Shown here: piece after piece, positions 14,498-21,657 of the stretch | Layout of the letters: each line of letters begins with the position of its first letter | Position numbering within the stretch: position 1 is the first letter of the stretch | Source of the DNA: DASQVO01 sp035640715 | Lineage (GTDB): Bacteria > Actinomycetota > Actinomycetes > Streptosporangiales > Streptosporangiaceae | DNA: 29,662 bases | Assembly (NCBI GenBank): GCA_035640715.1 | Contig: DASQVO010000468.1 | Coordinates: 1-29,662 of the forward strand | Reading direction: 5' to 3' | The notes under the pieces: model-generated | The model's input: the letters and a program-made list of their open reading frames with translations, nothing else | Database searches by the model: none | Told to the model about the DNA's origin: nothing | Made by a program: the position numbers and the translations under genes

Positions 14498-15978
14498 TCA
14501 GCTACCGGTGGCGGTGGCTGCCGGTTTCGGGGTCCACGGGGTCGGGATGTTGCTGCCGCGATGCCGGTAGCGAGTCACCGCGACGCTGGACGCGCCGGTG
14601 AACACGACCCCGTTGTGGGCGAATCTCCACCCCTTGTCGCAGAAACGACGTCGGAGTTCCTTCATCGACAGCCCGGTTCTGCCCGCGTACTTGGCGCGTG
14701 TCCAGCGCATCAGCCTGCTCCATGCGAAGTAGTCGATGGCGTAGAACACTGCCTTGGACACCCCGTGCCTGAAGTAGTTCGCCCATCCGCCCAGTAGCCT
14801 GTTCAGGCTGCGGATCACCTGGTCCAGGTTCATGTGGCGGGTTGACCTGTACGTTTTGGCCTTCACCTTGTCCTTGATCGACGCAATGGCCTTCTTGGAC
14901 GGTGTGGTGTAGACGTGATACTTCGACGACCCTCGCTTGCGCATCCTGCGGATGTCAAAGCCGAGGAACGTGAAGCCCTCGTGTTCGATGTGGACCACCT
15001 GGGTCTTCTCCGGTGCCAGCCGTAGCCCCAGGGATGCGAGCACGGCTGATACCTCCTCGCGCAGGGCCTCGGCATGGTGCCGGTCGCCCGCCACCATGAG
15101 GACGAAGTCGTCGCAATAACGGACGAGCCGCCAGTTTCCTTGGCCGTTCTTCTTGCGTCTTTCCCGCCGCCATTTTGTGCCCATCTGTTGCTGCCATTGC
15201 TGGTCGAAATGGTCATCCAGCGCCGACAGGGAAATGTTGGCGAGCAGAGGTGAGAGAATTCCGCCTTGTGGTGTTCCGGTAAGTGTCTCTTCCCTGCTTC
15301 CGAGCTCGGTGAAGATCCCGGATTTCAGGAACGCCTTGACCAGTGAGCAGATGCTTTTGTCCTTGATCCTCACCCGGAGGCGATCCATCAGTGCCGTATG
15401 TGAAATCTCATCGAAACAGGCTTTGATGTCACACTCCAGCACCCATTCGTACTTGTTGGTGCCGAAGATATGAATCTCGGAGATGGCATCTTGCGCTCGC
15501 CGGTTGGGGCGGAACCCGTATGAGCACGGCTTGAAGTCCGCCTCGAAAATGGGTTCGAGCACCAGTTTCAGACTTGCCTGGACCAGCCGGTCTGCGATAG
15601 TTGGAATACCGAGGCGACGGAGCTTCCCATTCGCTTTCGGTATCATCACTTGCCGTACTTCGACCGGAACTCGCCCGACTTCAGCGAGTTCCGGATCTGG
15701 TTCAGGAAAGCCTCGACCCCGATCCCGGTCTCGATCTGGGCCGCGGTGGCCTTGTCGATTCCCGGAGTCTTCGCGCCCTTGTTGGCGGACACGCGTTCCC
15801 ACGCGGCCACCAGGAACGCCGGGTCGTAGACGAGGTTGTACAGGTCACTGAACCGGCGACCGGGTTCTTGGGTCGCCCAGTGGTGCAACTTGGTCTGCAT
15901 CCTCCGTACCGTGAAGTGGGCCGAGTCAGCATCCGGCCAGTTCACGGCGCCGGTATTCACCAGCGCATCTTCGGACAT
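14498..15978 (-). pseudogene. ltrA: Group II intron reverse transcriptase/maturase, frameshifted
   Basis: The start ATG 15978 has GGAGGGAAAGTA before it. The N-terminal part (VNWPDADSAHFTVRRMQTKLHHWA ... NSLKSGEFR) runs into a stop after SKYGK. The rest continues in another frame from VEVRQVMIPKANGKLRRLGIP to 14498. It includes the RT fingers and palm, QGGILSPLLANI, RYCDDFVLM (the YxDD active site) and the X/maturase domain (LGGWANYFRHGVSKAVF), ending near RYRHRGSNIPTPW. No HNH endonuclease domain follows. At the junction TTCCGGTC (15664-15667 on the plus strand is CCGG), the frame would be intact if the sequence were TTCCGGCCGGTC, so loss of one CCGG unit explains the break. In trans splicing help would be needed for mobility. 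Confidence 0.88.
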
Positions 15979-16577
15979 TACTTTCCCTCCTTGTCGGACA
16001 CGCTGCCGCCCTTCCCCGCGTACGCGGCTCTCCCGCGCTCTGAGTACTACGGCGACTCCGCCCCATCCGCGCCTTCGGCAGGCATCGCACCTATCCACCG
16101 CCTATCACCTCTGGCCGAGGTGCGGCGATGGAACGCACGCGGACGGTTCCCACGTTCACTGCTGTCCGGTTGACGAGTTAGGCATCCGGCTCTACCCCTG
16201 CGATATCGCCATGACTACTGTCGTAGACAATTCACCATGGCCTCCAAACCTAGACCTCATAGACCCGATCTGGAGTTCCCCACCCGCTATAAGGAGTGGG
16301 TGCGCACCGCGAACCAGCCCGAATCCACCGGGTTAGAGCTGGCGGACCTTCAAGGGGCGTAACAACACCGGTTTCTCGCGTATACCTTCCCGTCTCGCTC
16401 ACCGCGCCCGGCCCATCCGGCAGTGCTAGGCCGACACGACTTTGCCGGGGCTGCTCCCGCCCTTCCTGGCGATCCCCAGGTTAGGCTGCCTCCAGCTTTA
16501 CTCTGCCGCTACGACGGCATCGAAATGGACGGTCTTCCACCTCCATCCGGAAATAACAGCAGCGCCTCGTGGCGCAC

Positions 16578-16972
16578 ATCAGCCAGGTCCACCGGTCAGC
16601 AGCCTCAGGTTCGCGGATCTTTGGGACGGTCCACCCGAGGACCTGCTTAAACAGGCGAAAAGTATGTTCCAGGTCGAAACGGCGCAAAAATGCCTGCCAC
16701 AGCCGGTCCACCTCACCTGGGGCGGCGCCGGTGCGGGAGCACCACAGCCACACCGGCTTGGGATCCCGGTCACCGGGCAGATGGTCCACCTGCAGGCGGA
16801 TCAGGGTCCCTTCGATCACTGGCAGCGGGCCGTTGTGGCCGAGCCAGGCGGAGCGGTGGGTGAGCCGGGGGTGCAGCCGGTCCCAGGCATGCGCCACCGC
16901 CGTGCCGTACCGGGTGGTTGCCGTGGTGGTGATAACCGGCGGGGCCGGCCAGGTGGCGGGGTCAGCGTCGAA
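16578..16972 (-). pseudogene. Transposase 5' exon fragment (truncated at its N-terminus)
   Basis: The minus-strand frame carries ATWPAPPVITTTATTRYGTA, then RLTHRSAWLGHNGPLPVIEGT, then HLPGDRDPKPVWLWCS, then RRFDLEHTFRLFKQVLGWT and DRWTWL. These are the conserved core of an actinobacterial DDE transposase, including the FDLEHTFRLFK region with the final acidic residue. Upstream of about 16972 the family pattern is lost, so at least the N-terminal half is missing. The exon ends at 16578 (CTGAT), where the group II intron starts. Confidence 0.75.
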
Positions 16973-16987
16973 GCCGCCTGCCGTGAA

Positions 16988-17242
16988 CGTGCTGCCCGCT
17001 CCATCCACCAGCACAAAGACATCATCCGCCAGCACCGCGGCGACGGCGAGTGCACCGTCACCGAAACCGCCGCCCGGCTCGGCGTCAAACCGCCCCGCAT
17101 CTACGCCTGGATCAAGGAAGGCATCCTGCCGGCCCGGCGCGGACCAGGAGCCCGCCTGTGGATCATCCTGACACCGGAAACCAAGGCCACCTGCCTCAAT
17201 CACGTCACCACAGCCAGCCCAGGAAAACCATCCAACGCCTGA
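16988..17242 (+). pseudogene. C-terminal fragment of a site-specific recombinase
   Basis: The frame reads ERAARSIHQHKDIIRQHR and then TVTETAARLGVKPPRIYAWI, KEGILPARRGPGARLWIIL and a TGA at 17240-17242. The HTH segment followed by ARRGPGxRxxI resembles the C-terminal DNA-binding end of recombinase/resolvase-family proteins carried by actinobacterial mobile elements. The same frame runs upstream only across the antisense of the transposase remnant, so the catalytic part is absent. A MerR-like helix-turn-helix protein is the alternative. Confidence 0.5.
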
Positions 17243-17261
17243 ACCGGAGGGCACTATGAAG

Positions 17262-17315
17262 CAAGCTTCCCGGGCTGATGCTGGTTGACTCGCCACCCGG
17301 GTGCTTGTTTTTGCA
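17262..17315 (+). terminator. Hairpin with T-run after the recombinase fragment
   Basis: AAGC-tt-CCCGGG near 17263-17276 is mirrored by CCCGGG-t-GCTT near 17297-17307, with a TTTTT run right after. It has the form of an intrinsic terminator for the plus strand, 20-70 bp after the stop at 17242, although the loop is long. Confidence 0.45.
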
Positions 17316-17407
17316 AGTGATGGTGACGGCAGCGGGCCCGAAGTCGCTGCCAGGCCGGTGACCTGCCGGTCATCCCGTCCCCATGCCCGCACCTGTCCTG
17401 CTCCTGA

Positions 17408-17545
17408 TCAGGCGGGGCGGCGGTCGGCTTCGCCGGTGGCGAGTGCAGCGTCATGCTTCCGCCGGAACCGGGACAGGCCGGACCCGCTGGTGACCAGGTC
17501 CTCGGATTCTCGGTCGGCGAAGCTTTTGTCGCCGATGATGGTCAG
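17408..17545 (-). pseudogene. Transposase scrap (IS982-like)
   Basis: A minus-strand frame holds LPRLTIIGDKSFADRESEDL, similar to the IGDKxFxGRxFE segment around a catalytic Asp in IS982/IS5-type transposases, followed by RFRRKHDAAL. It abuts the 3' end of the antiporter-kinase gene in a different frame and may have replaced the last codons of that gene. Only some 45 residues are present. Confidence 0.42.
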
Positions 17546-19440
17546 CCGGGGCAGCGCGCCCGGCACGGGCGGTCGTCGATTTGTATCTGCAGCCCGGCCC
17601 GTGCGGCGTGGCGATCGAGTCGCAATGTGGTGGCCCATCCTTCGTCGAGCTGGCGGGCCAGTATCCGCTCGCTCGTCCGCTCGGCCCTGCGGACATGGCG
17701 CTCAAATGAGCGAGCCGTGATCATGCGGCCACGTGTCCGCTGGCTTTCACGGGCTTCGGTGGCGGCTGCATCGAGCCACACCAAGTGGGCTGTCCGGCGG
17801 CTCAGCCGGGCCAGCCTGGTTATCGCGCGGCGGAGACGAGCCGATGTTGCGGGCAGGTGCACCACAACGGCCGGCGATGGCCCGAGCGATAGGCACACCA
17901 CGCTGGCCCGGTGGAGCAGGTGCACAGCCGGCCGGACAAGCCCGTAGCGGGTGCTGCAGGGCAGCAGGGGGAGAACCGCGGTGCGCAGCTGCTCGGAGTC
18001 GGAGACGCGTAGCGTGCGGTCTGGGTGCAGTGTGCGCATCAGCGTGGTCTTGCCTGCGCCGGGAAGCCCGGCCACCAGGACCAGGCTCCTCTTGGACACG
18101 GGCAGCCGGGCCGGGTGAGCAGGCGCCGTGGCCTGCGTCCGCGCGGGTGCCTTCGTGACCTCTACGCCTGCACCGGCGGTGCCTGCCGGCCGCGGGGAGG
18201 GCTGGCTGGCCGGGGCGGGGACAGCTTCGCTTCCGCCTCCTGCGGGGCCGGGAATCGCGCGGAAAGGCGCGGCGAGCGTTGGCAGGATGTGGCGGTGGTT
18301 GCGGGCCAGCGCGGCGACGGCGATGCCACCGTAGATGGCAGCCAGGGCATACCGCGCGGCCTGGCCCGGCAGCGCGTATTGCGCGGCGAACAGCACGAGC
18401 AGAGTGAACGCCAGCCAGCGCGGAAAGCGCAGGGTCAGCAGCGCGGCCACTCCGAGCAGGGTCTGGGCGGCGGTCAGCAGGAACTCCTCGATCTGCCGGG
18501 CGTCCAGCATCAGCGCGGTGCCGCCGCCGCCGGCCAGGTAGGCGACCGGCAGGCTGCCGACCAGCAGTGTCCACTGGTTGACCTTGCTGGAGATCAGGGT
18601 GCCGATGGCATCGGAGCCCTTGCCGTGGACCGCGAACAGGATGGCCACGATGAACTCTGGTGATTCGGAGGCCAGCGGGGCCACCCACTGCACCAGGAGA
18701 AATCTGTCGATCCCCAGTTCGGTGCCGGTGGTGATGAGCGAGTTGGCGAACGGCTCGGCCGAGGCCACGATCACGGCGGCGGCGAAGATGAACAGCCCGG
18801 CCACCAGCAGGCGCCGGCCCCGGGTGGGCAGGCTGCCGATCCGGGCGGCGGTCCCGGCAAGCTCGGGGTCGGACGTGGCGGCCTGTGAGGCCTTCCATAG
18901 GTAGAAGACGAAGAAACCGAGCAGCGCGAAGCCGAGGATCAGGCTGATCTGGCCCGACAGCGGGACCACGAGCGCGGCGATGGAGGCGATGAGCAGGAAC
19001 CCCAGCTCGACCCGGTACCCGGACTGCAGCACCAGTTCCCGGACGCTGTGCCCGGACCGCCGGGACGCCACCGCCAGGGCGGTGATCACCACGACCGGCC
19101 AGCCCAGTCCCAGCAGGAGCCGGTTTGATCCGGTCATGTTGGCCGCCGCGTATTGCACATAGCCCGGGTCGTGTCCGGCGGTGTAGGAGAAGTACAGGTC
19201 CACCGCGTACTCGGGAAGAACCGCGATCACGGCCAGGATGGCGATCGCCAGCGGCCCGGAGATGTCGACCCGGGCTGCTTCGGCGGCCCAGGCCAGCAGG
19301 AATGATGCGGCGACCACGGCCGCCCCGAACACCACCAGCCCGGGCGCGGCGGCAGGGTGCACGCCGCCCAGGCGAAGGAACAGGGCTGGGATAGTCAGCG
19401 CGGCGCACAGCGCGACCGGCCGCGCCAGCTTCAATGACAT
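17542..19440 (-). CDS. CaCA-type cation antiporter fused to a P-loop kinase domain
   Basis: The protein has 632 residues in two parts. Residues 5-385 form a Ca2+/cation exchanger fold with about ten hydrophobic helices. The two alpha-repeat motifs are visible: GPLAIAILAVIAVLPEYAVD (about 62-81) and VAPLASESPEFIVAILFA (253-270). A disordered Pro/Ala linker (395-448) follows. Residues 450-632 form a P-loop kinase-like domain with Walker A GLPGAGKTT (458-466, K464), a DSEQLR region and a basic lid (RESQRTRGRMITARSFERHVR), like zeta-toxin or polynucleotide-kinase-like AAA proteins. The ATG at 19440 has GGAGGG 5 bases upstream and was preferred to the in-frame start at 19491. A yybP-ykoY element precedes it, so Mn2+ (or Ca2+) export is the likely job; the role of the kinase is unknown. 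Confidence 0.85.
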   Translation of the reverse strand: MSLKLARPVALCAALTIPALFLRLGGVHPAAAPGLVVFGAAVVAASFLLAWAAEAARVDISGPLAIAILAVIAVLPEYAVDLYFSYTAGHDPGYVQYAAANMTGSNRLLLGLGWPVVVITALAVASRRSGHSVRELVLQSGYRVELGFLLIASIAALVVPLSGQISLILGFALLGFFVFYLWKASQAATSDPELAGTAARIGSLPTRGRRLLVAGLFIFAAAVIVASAEPFANSLITTGTELGIDRFLLVQWVAPLASESPEFIVAILFAVHGKGSDAIGTLISSKVNQWTLLVGSLPVAYLAGGGGTALMLDARQIEEFLLTAAQTLLGVAALLTLRFPRWLAFTLLVLFAAQYALPGQAARYALAAIYGGIAVAALARNHRHILPTLAAPFRAIPGPAGGGSEAVPAPASQPSPRPAGTAGAGVEVTKAPARTQATAPAHPARLPVSKRSLVLVAGLPGAGKTTLMRTLHPDRTLRVSDSEQLRTAVLPLLPCSTRYGLVRPAVHLLHRASVVCLSLGPSPAVVVHLPATSARLRRAITRLARLSRRTAHLVWLDAAATEARESQRTRGRMITARSFERHVRRAERTSERILARQLDEGWATTLRLDRHAARAGLQIQIDDRPCRARCPG

Positions 19441-19443
19441 GAC

Positions 19444-19453
19444 GGCCCTCCGG
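19444..19453 (-). promoter_or_regulatory. Shine-Dalgarno region complementary to the riboswitch
   Basis: The minus strand reads CCGGAGGGCC here, just before the ATG at 19440. It is the exact reverse complement of GGCCCTCCGG inside the upstream aptamer (19550-19559). The aptamer segment can also fold locally, as GAGGGC-tccat-GGCCCTC. The pairing choice could open or close the ribosome site. Confidence 0.65.
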
Positions 19454-19507
19454 GACGGACGCGCCGCCGGGACCGAAGGGACCAGGGCCACCTCGGCCAG
19501 GCGACTC

Positions 19508-19612
19508 AGCTGGCCGAAGGTCTCGCCCGCCCTGGGTCGGGCCCTGCCACCGGAGGGCCATGGAGCCCTCGGTATGTCGACGGCAAGTTGCCGGACTACT
19601 CCCCTTCAGACA
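19508..19612 (-). promoter_or_regulatory. yybP-ykoY (manganese) riboswitch
   Basis: On the minus strand the leader contains GGGGAGTAGTC near its 5' end, then GTCGACATAC and finally GGGCGAGACCTTCGGCC. These are the conserved blocks of the yybP-ykoY aptamer (GGGGAGUAG, CAACAUAC-like, GCGAGACCUU). The closing helix CTGAAGG/CCTTCGG can form between the two ends. The family senses Mn2+ and controls Mn exporters and TerC, UPF0016 or P-type transporters. Here it lies about 70 nt upstream of the antiporter-kinase gene on the same strand, so the aptamer predicts that gene's substrate. Confidence 0.88.
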
Positions 19613-19613
19613 C

Positions 19614-19645
19614 CGGCCATCATGCCATGATTTTGTTAATTGCGC
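19614..19645 (-). promoter_or_regulatory. Candidate promoter for the riboswitch-antiporter transcript
   Basis: The minus strand has TTGCGC, a 17-base spacer and CATGAT, directly upstream of the aptamer. The match to -35 and -10 consensus is partial (TTG kept; four of six in the -10). Position and spacing fit well; the call is by inspection only. Confidence 0.4.
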
Positions 19646-19650
19646 AACTG

Positions 19651-19664
19651 ACGATGTATATCGT
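19651..19664. promoter_or_regulatory. Inverted repeat, possible ArsR operator
   Basis: ACGAT-gtat-ATCGT is a perfect 5-bp inverted repeat just before the ArsR-family gene and next to the divergent antiporter promoter. ArsR/SmtB repressors bind AT-rich imperfect palindromes in such places, so it is a reasonable autoregulatory site. Confidence 0.45.
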
Positions 19665-19678
19665 GATGGAGGCCGCCT

Positions 19679-20074
19679 TTGGCGTATGCCGCACGAGCGA
19701 AGCAGACTGGGACAATGCTGAACGCGCCCCCGCCACCGGGGCCTCCGGACACCACACGGGGGACGGAACCCACTCAGCCTCAGCTGCGTGTGGCCGCGGC
19801 GACGTTCGCCCTGCTCGCCAGCCCGCCCCGGCTGCATCTGGCGTGGCTGATGGCTCACGAGAGGTCAGACGTCGGCACCCTTGCCCGGCGGGTCGGGCTC
19901 AGCATCCCCACCACCAGCCAGCACCTGGCCAAGCTGCGGCTCGCCGGGATCGTGTCCGCCAGCCGTGAAGGCCGCCACACCTACTACACAGTCGAAGATC
20001 CGCACGTGCTGACCATGATCGACCAGATCTTCAGCCACATCGCACCAGATGGCACACTGGCACCCGACCCCTGA
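19679..20074 (+). CDS. ArsR/SmtB family metal-responsive regulator
   Basis: The protein has 131 residues. A Pro-rich N-terminus is followed by the ArsR winged helix (about 35-110): LLASPPRLHLAWLM, then LARRVGLSIPTTSQHLAKLRLAGIV, then REGRHTYYTV. The last helix reads EDPHVLTMIDQIFSHI, a D-x-H-x10-H arrangement like the alpha-5 metal site of SmtB, CzrA and NmtR; the fourth ligand is not in the canonical spacing. No ELCVC-type alpha-3 cysteine site is present. The start is TTG 19679 with a perfect GGAGG 6 bases upstream; ATG 19715 lacks such a site. It is divergent from the Mn-riboswitch antiporter gene, which it may co-regulate. Confidence 0.85.
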   Translation: MAYAARAKQTGTMLNAPPPPGPPDTTRGTEPTQPQLRVAAATFALLASPPRLHLAWLMAHERSDVGTLARRVGLSIPTTSQHLAKLRLAGIVSASREGRHTYYTVEDPHVLTMIDQIFSHIAPDGTLAPDP

Positions 20075-20107
20075 CCAGGCCCGATCATCGCAACAGGCCC
20101 AGGTTCG

Positions 20108-20941
20108 CTACCGCGCGCCCAGTCGAGGTCGGTGATTTTCCGAGCGTAATCCGGTTGCGGGAGGCAGGGTGAGCATCATCGTGGTACCGCGTCCTTCGGT
20201 GCTTGCGACGGTCAGCTCGCCGCCGTGCGCCTGGGCCAGCTCAGCGGCGATCGCGAGGCCGATGCCGCTGCCGGAGGTCTGCGCCACGCCCTGACCGCGC
20301 CAGAACCGGTCGAAGATGCGGGGCAGGTCCCCGGCGGGGATACCGGCGCTGGTATCGGTGACCTGCAGAACGGCGTTGGGGCCATCCGGCCTGGTCACGA
20401 CGGTGACGCTGCCGCCCGGCGGCGATGTCCGCCAGGTCGCACCGGCGCCGCGCCAGGTGCAGGACGGCAGCGTCGGCGGCGGCCAGCGTCTGCAGGTCGC
20501 CGACCATGCGCGCCAGCCGCAGCATCTCGTCACGCAATGAGGACAGCTCCCCAGGGGTGGGCTCGGCCACGCCTCGCCTGCACCCGCAGCACCAGTTCCC
20601 TGGGACTGAACGGCTTCGTCACGTAGTCGTCGGCACCGAGTTCGAGGCCGCGGATCCGGTCTTCCTCACCGCTTTTCGCGGTGAGGAAGAGGATCGGCGT
20701 CGCCGCTGCCGTGGCCGCCTTGGTAGCCGCCGCGCGGAGCTCGCGGGCGACCGTCTCGCCCCGGCACGTCGGGCAGGCCGAGGTCGAGGACCACCAGATC
20801 GGGTGCGGCCTCGGCCGCCATGGTGATCGCCTCGGCACCGGATCCGGTCGACAGCACGGTGAACCCGGCACGCTCTAGGTACGACCGGATGAAGTCCCGT
20901 AGCTTCCGCTCGTCCTCAACTACCAGCACCGTCGCGGCCAT
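20108..20941 (-). pseudogene. Decayed two-component system (response regulator and histidine kinase fused by deletion)
   Basis: From ATG 20941 the frame starts a receiver domain (MAATVLVVEDERKLRDFIRS ... DLVVLDLGLPDVPG). An extra C near 20756-20761 shifts the frame; the receiver goes on as ETVARELRAA...PILFLTAKSG...LGADDYVTKPFSPRELVLRVQA, with the phospho-acceptor Asp and conserved Lys present. The DNA-binding domain is missing: at about 20570 the sequence jumps into a kinase dimerisation segment (LRDEMLRLARMVGDLQTLAAADAAVLHL). Another frame change near 20420 leads to the ATPase end (VTDTSAGIPAGDLPRIFDRFWRG ... GSGIGLAIAAELAQAHGG). The kinase N-terminus, His box and N box are gone. At least two deletions and two frame changes make it non-functional. 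Confidence 0.82.
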
Positions 20942-21168
20942 CGCGCAGTCCACACCTCTCCGCCGGTTCATCCAGCTCTCATGATCCCGCACGGACCAGG
21001 CCGGACGCCGGCGCGTGGCTGCGCCGTGCCTGGCTCCGGGCTGGAGCCGGCTGCGCGCTCGGCGCGCCGGCCGCGGGCCTCCACACCGTCACCACGGCAA
21101 TTTCACCGGGCGGGCACTGCCGCCGGGTGCACTGGTACCGAACAGCGACCGGGAGGAGGACAGCGCAG

Positions 21169-21264
21169 ATGACTAGGAGTAACCTGATCATTGCGGCACC
21201 GTGGATCGTCTTCGGTATCGGGCTGTCGGTCCTGTGCATCCGGCTGCTCCGCTCGCACCGATGA
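21169..21264 (+). CDS. Small 31-residue single-span membrane protein
   Basis: ATG 21169 is preceded by GGGAGGAGG (21151-21159). The product reads MTRSNLIIAAPWIVFGIGLS and then VLCIRLLRSHR: a short polar start, one hydrophobic helix (about 6-25) and a basic end. The stop overlaps the next gene as ATGA (21261-21264), a sign of translational coupling to the TraR/DksA-like gene. I know no named family. It is too short for most annotation pipelines. Confidence 0.6.
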   Translation: MTRSNLIIAAPWIVFGIGLSVLCIRLLRSHR

Positions 21265-21650
21265 GGAGCATGATGCGCCGAGAAGAACGCCGCGACCACA
21301 GCCCGTACTGGAGGGTGCTCCTCGAGGAGCGGTGGCAGACACGCCTGCAGGAGGTCACCGAACTGTCCCTGGCCTACCACGGCGCGGTCGCGGCGGGCCA
21401 GCCAGGGCAGCAGAGCCAGCATGAGAGGCAGGAGACGCGACGGCTACTGCGCCGCGCGGTCGCCGCCCGCCAGAAGCTGGCACACACCGAAGAGGCGCTG
21501 GGCCGCCTGGCGAGCGGGGACTTCGGCCGCTGCGAGGAGTGCGGTTCGCTGATCCCTGTTGGGTTGCTGCGCGCGATCCCGGAGTCCCGGTACTGCCCGC
21601 GGTGCACCGCCGAGCCCGCTCCGGCAGCGCAGCGCACGGGCGCAAGCTAG
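21261..21650 (+). CDS. Second TraR/DksA family zinc-finger protein
   Basis: The protein has 129 residues. A basic N-terminus (MMRREERRDHSPYWRVLLEERW) and two helices (about 20-85) are followed by a C4 zinc finger with C91, C94, C112 and C115 (CEECGSLIPVGLLRAIPESRYCPRC). It is only distantly like the 6390 gene. Start choice: ATG 21261 forms an ATGA overlap with the preceding small ORF; ATG 21270 and 21273 are alternatives just after a GGAG. It is in one operon with the small membrane protein and DedA, so it may be an accessory stress regulator of RNA polymerase. Confidence 0.86.
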   Translation: MRSMMRREERRDHSPYWRVLLEERWQTRLQEVTELSLAYHGAVAAGQPGQQSQHERQETRRLLRRAVAARQKLAHTEEALGRLASGDFGRCEECGSLIPVGLLRAIPESRYCPRCTAEPAPAAQRTGAS

Positions 21651-21657
21651 ATGCACG

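Larger units (their letters stand above)
14380..16577 (-). mobile_element. Group II intron (2198 nt) inserted in a transposase gene
   Basis: The 5' end is GTGCGCC at 16577-16571, matching the GUGYG consensus. Domains I-III occupy about 600 nt. The maturase ORF (15978-14498) lies in domain IV. Domain V is at 14478-14443. Domain VI (14442-14383) has a 9-bp stem (GGGCCGGGG with CCCCGGTCC), a GCAA-capped inner hairpin and a bulged A at 14386, seven bases from the 3' end. The intron ends in AC (14380), fitting the AY rule. Excision joins CTGAT to TATCACC and restores the transposase frame, which is the best proof of the borders. A candidate EBS1, GTCGGCC (16435-16429), could pair with the exon sequence GGCTGAT, including two G-U pairs. 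Confidence 0.9.
14062..16985 (-). mobile_element. Insertion sequence remnant containing a group II intron
   Basis: The stretch holds the C-terminal half of a DDE-type transposase gene (exons 16578-16972 and 14091-14379) interrupted by a group II intron. The left end is near 14062, where CAGTTACTGCACAGTCTTTC begins right after the HNH remnant. The right end is lost: the transposase stops being recognisable near 16972, and a recombinase tail on the other strand takes over. The element cannot move by itself. Confidence 0.7.

Noticed and set aside
16300..16307. GTGCGCAC as the 5' end of the group II intron
   Set aside because: It would leave only about 330 nt for domains I-III and would not rejoin the transposase frame; GTGCGCC at 16577 satisfies both.
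16442..16985. N-terminal part of the plus-strand frame ending at 17242
   Set aside because: It is antisense to the intron and transposase exon; only the last 85 codons resemble a protein family.
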